Source: an uncultured Clostridia bacterium
GTDB taxonomy: Bacteria > Bacillota > Clostridia > Christensenellales > Aristaeellaceae
Direction of reading: 5' to 3'
DNA: 5,156 bases
NCBI GenBank assembly: GCA_934647145.1
Contig: CAKUFB010000201.1
Coordinates: 1-5,156 of the forward strand
The notes under the pieces are model-generated. The model saw nothing but the letters and a program-made list of their open reading frames with translations. It was not told the origin of the DNA and did not search any database. The stretch's first letter is position 1. The number at the start of each line of letters is the position of its first letter. This document shows positions 4,909 to 5,156 of this stretch, one piece after another. The position numbers and the translations under genes were made by a program.

Positions 4909-5156
4909 ATGTACATCATCGTGGGCCTGGGCAATCCGGGCAGGGAGTATGAACACACCCGGCACAACGCCGGCTTCGACTCGGTGACGGCGCTGGCCCG
5001 GGAGCTGGGCGTGTCGATCAGCAAGGCAAAGTGCAAGGCGCTGGTGGCCGAGACGCGCATCGGCGGCGAGCGGGTGGTGCTGGCGCAGCCGCAGACCTAC
5101 ATGAACCTGTCCGGCCAGAGCGTGGTGGAGCTGCTGAACTGGTACAAGTGCGAGCC
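4909..5156 (+). CDS. pth: Peptidyl-tRNA hydrolase (partial, 3' end outside window)
   Basis: The first 82 codons of a gene that continues past the right edge are seen; full-length bacterial Pth is about 190 residues. Pth frees tRNA from peptidyl-tRNA that has dropped off the ribosome, in the cytosol, and is normally essential. Signatures: VGLGNPG (5-11) with Asn9; EHTRHNAGF (15-23) with His19, matching the catalytic His20 of E. coli; and PQTYMNLSG (61-69) with Asn66, matching Asn68. A strong AGGAGG (4899-4904) supports the ATG, though the four-base gap is on the short side. The gene follows glmU as in the Bacillus purR-glmU-pth neighbourhood, but the terminator between them leaves it unclear whether it relies on read-through. 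I see no promoter of its own after the terminator. Confidence 0.95.
   Translation, partial: MYIIVGLGNPGREYEHTRHNAGFDSVTALARELGVSISKAKCKALVAETRIGGERVVLAQPQTYMNLSGQSVVELLNWYKCE

Overview
The window is compact, GC-rich bacterial chromosome and most likely comes from a gut-type Clostridia (Bacillota) genome. Three things support this. The PurR is of the Bacillus type (winged helix fused to a PRPP-binding phosphoribosyltransferase fold). The order purR-glmU-pth is a shortened form of the Firmicutes purR...glmU...pth cluster. A double-hairpin repeat at the left end looks like the small interspersed repeats common in Oscillospiraceae and related Clostridia. The exact family cannot be settled from the sequence.

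Layout. At the far left is the first 8 codons of a minus-strand gene (start at 26), probably a sugar-phosphate nucleotidyltransferase. Then comes a 118-base spacer with the double-hairpin repeat (91-126). A tightly packed minus-strand operon follows, read from right to left: murC (2746-1355), an unassigned alpha/beta hydrolase (1350-622) and a YbaK/EbsC-type Cys-tRNA(Pro) deacylase (618-145). Only 3-4 bases separate these genes. A divergent control region (about 2747-2942) carries two good sigma-A-type promoters back to back, with their -35 boxes 9 bp apart. To the right, on the plus strand, lie purR (2943-3761), a short glmU (3785-4831), a rho-independent terminator (4857-4890), and the first 82 codons of pth (from 4909).

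How the genes fit together. murC and glmU both serve peptidoglycan synthesis: UDP-GlcNAc supply, and L-Ala addition to UDP-MurNAc. ybaK and pth are both tRNA-linked quality-control enzymes (deacylation of misacylated tRNA; release of peptides from peptidyl-tRNA). PurR is the purine/PRPP-sensing regulator. The divergent promoters may couple purine status to cell-wall precursor supply, but that is inference.

The most unusual feature is the GlmU. Its uridyltransferase half looks complete, but the protein stops after the first part of the left-handed beta-helix and has no acetyltransferase active site. No remnant of the missing part lies before pth. I see no mobile element, CRISPR array, tRNA or rRNA, and no clear sign of an entirely new system.
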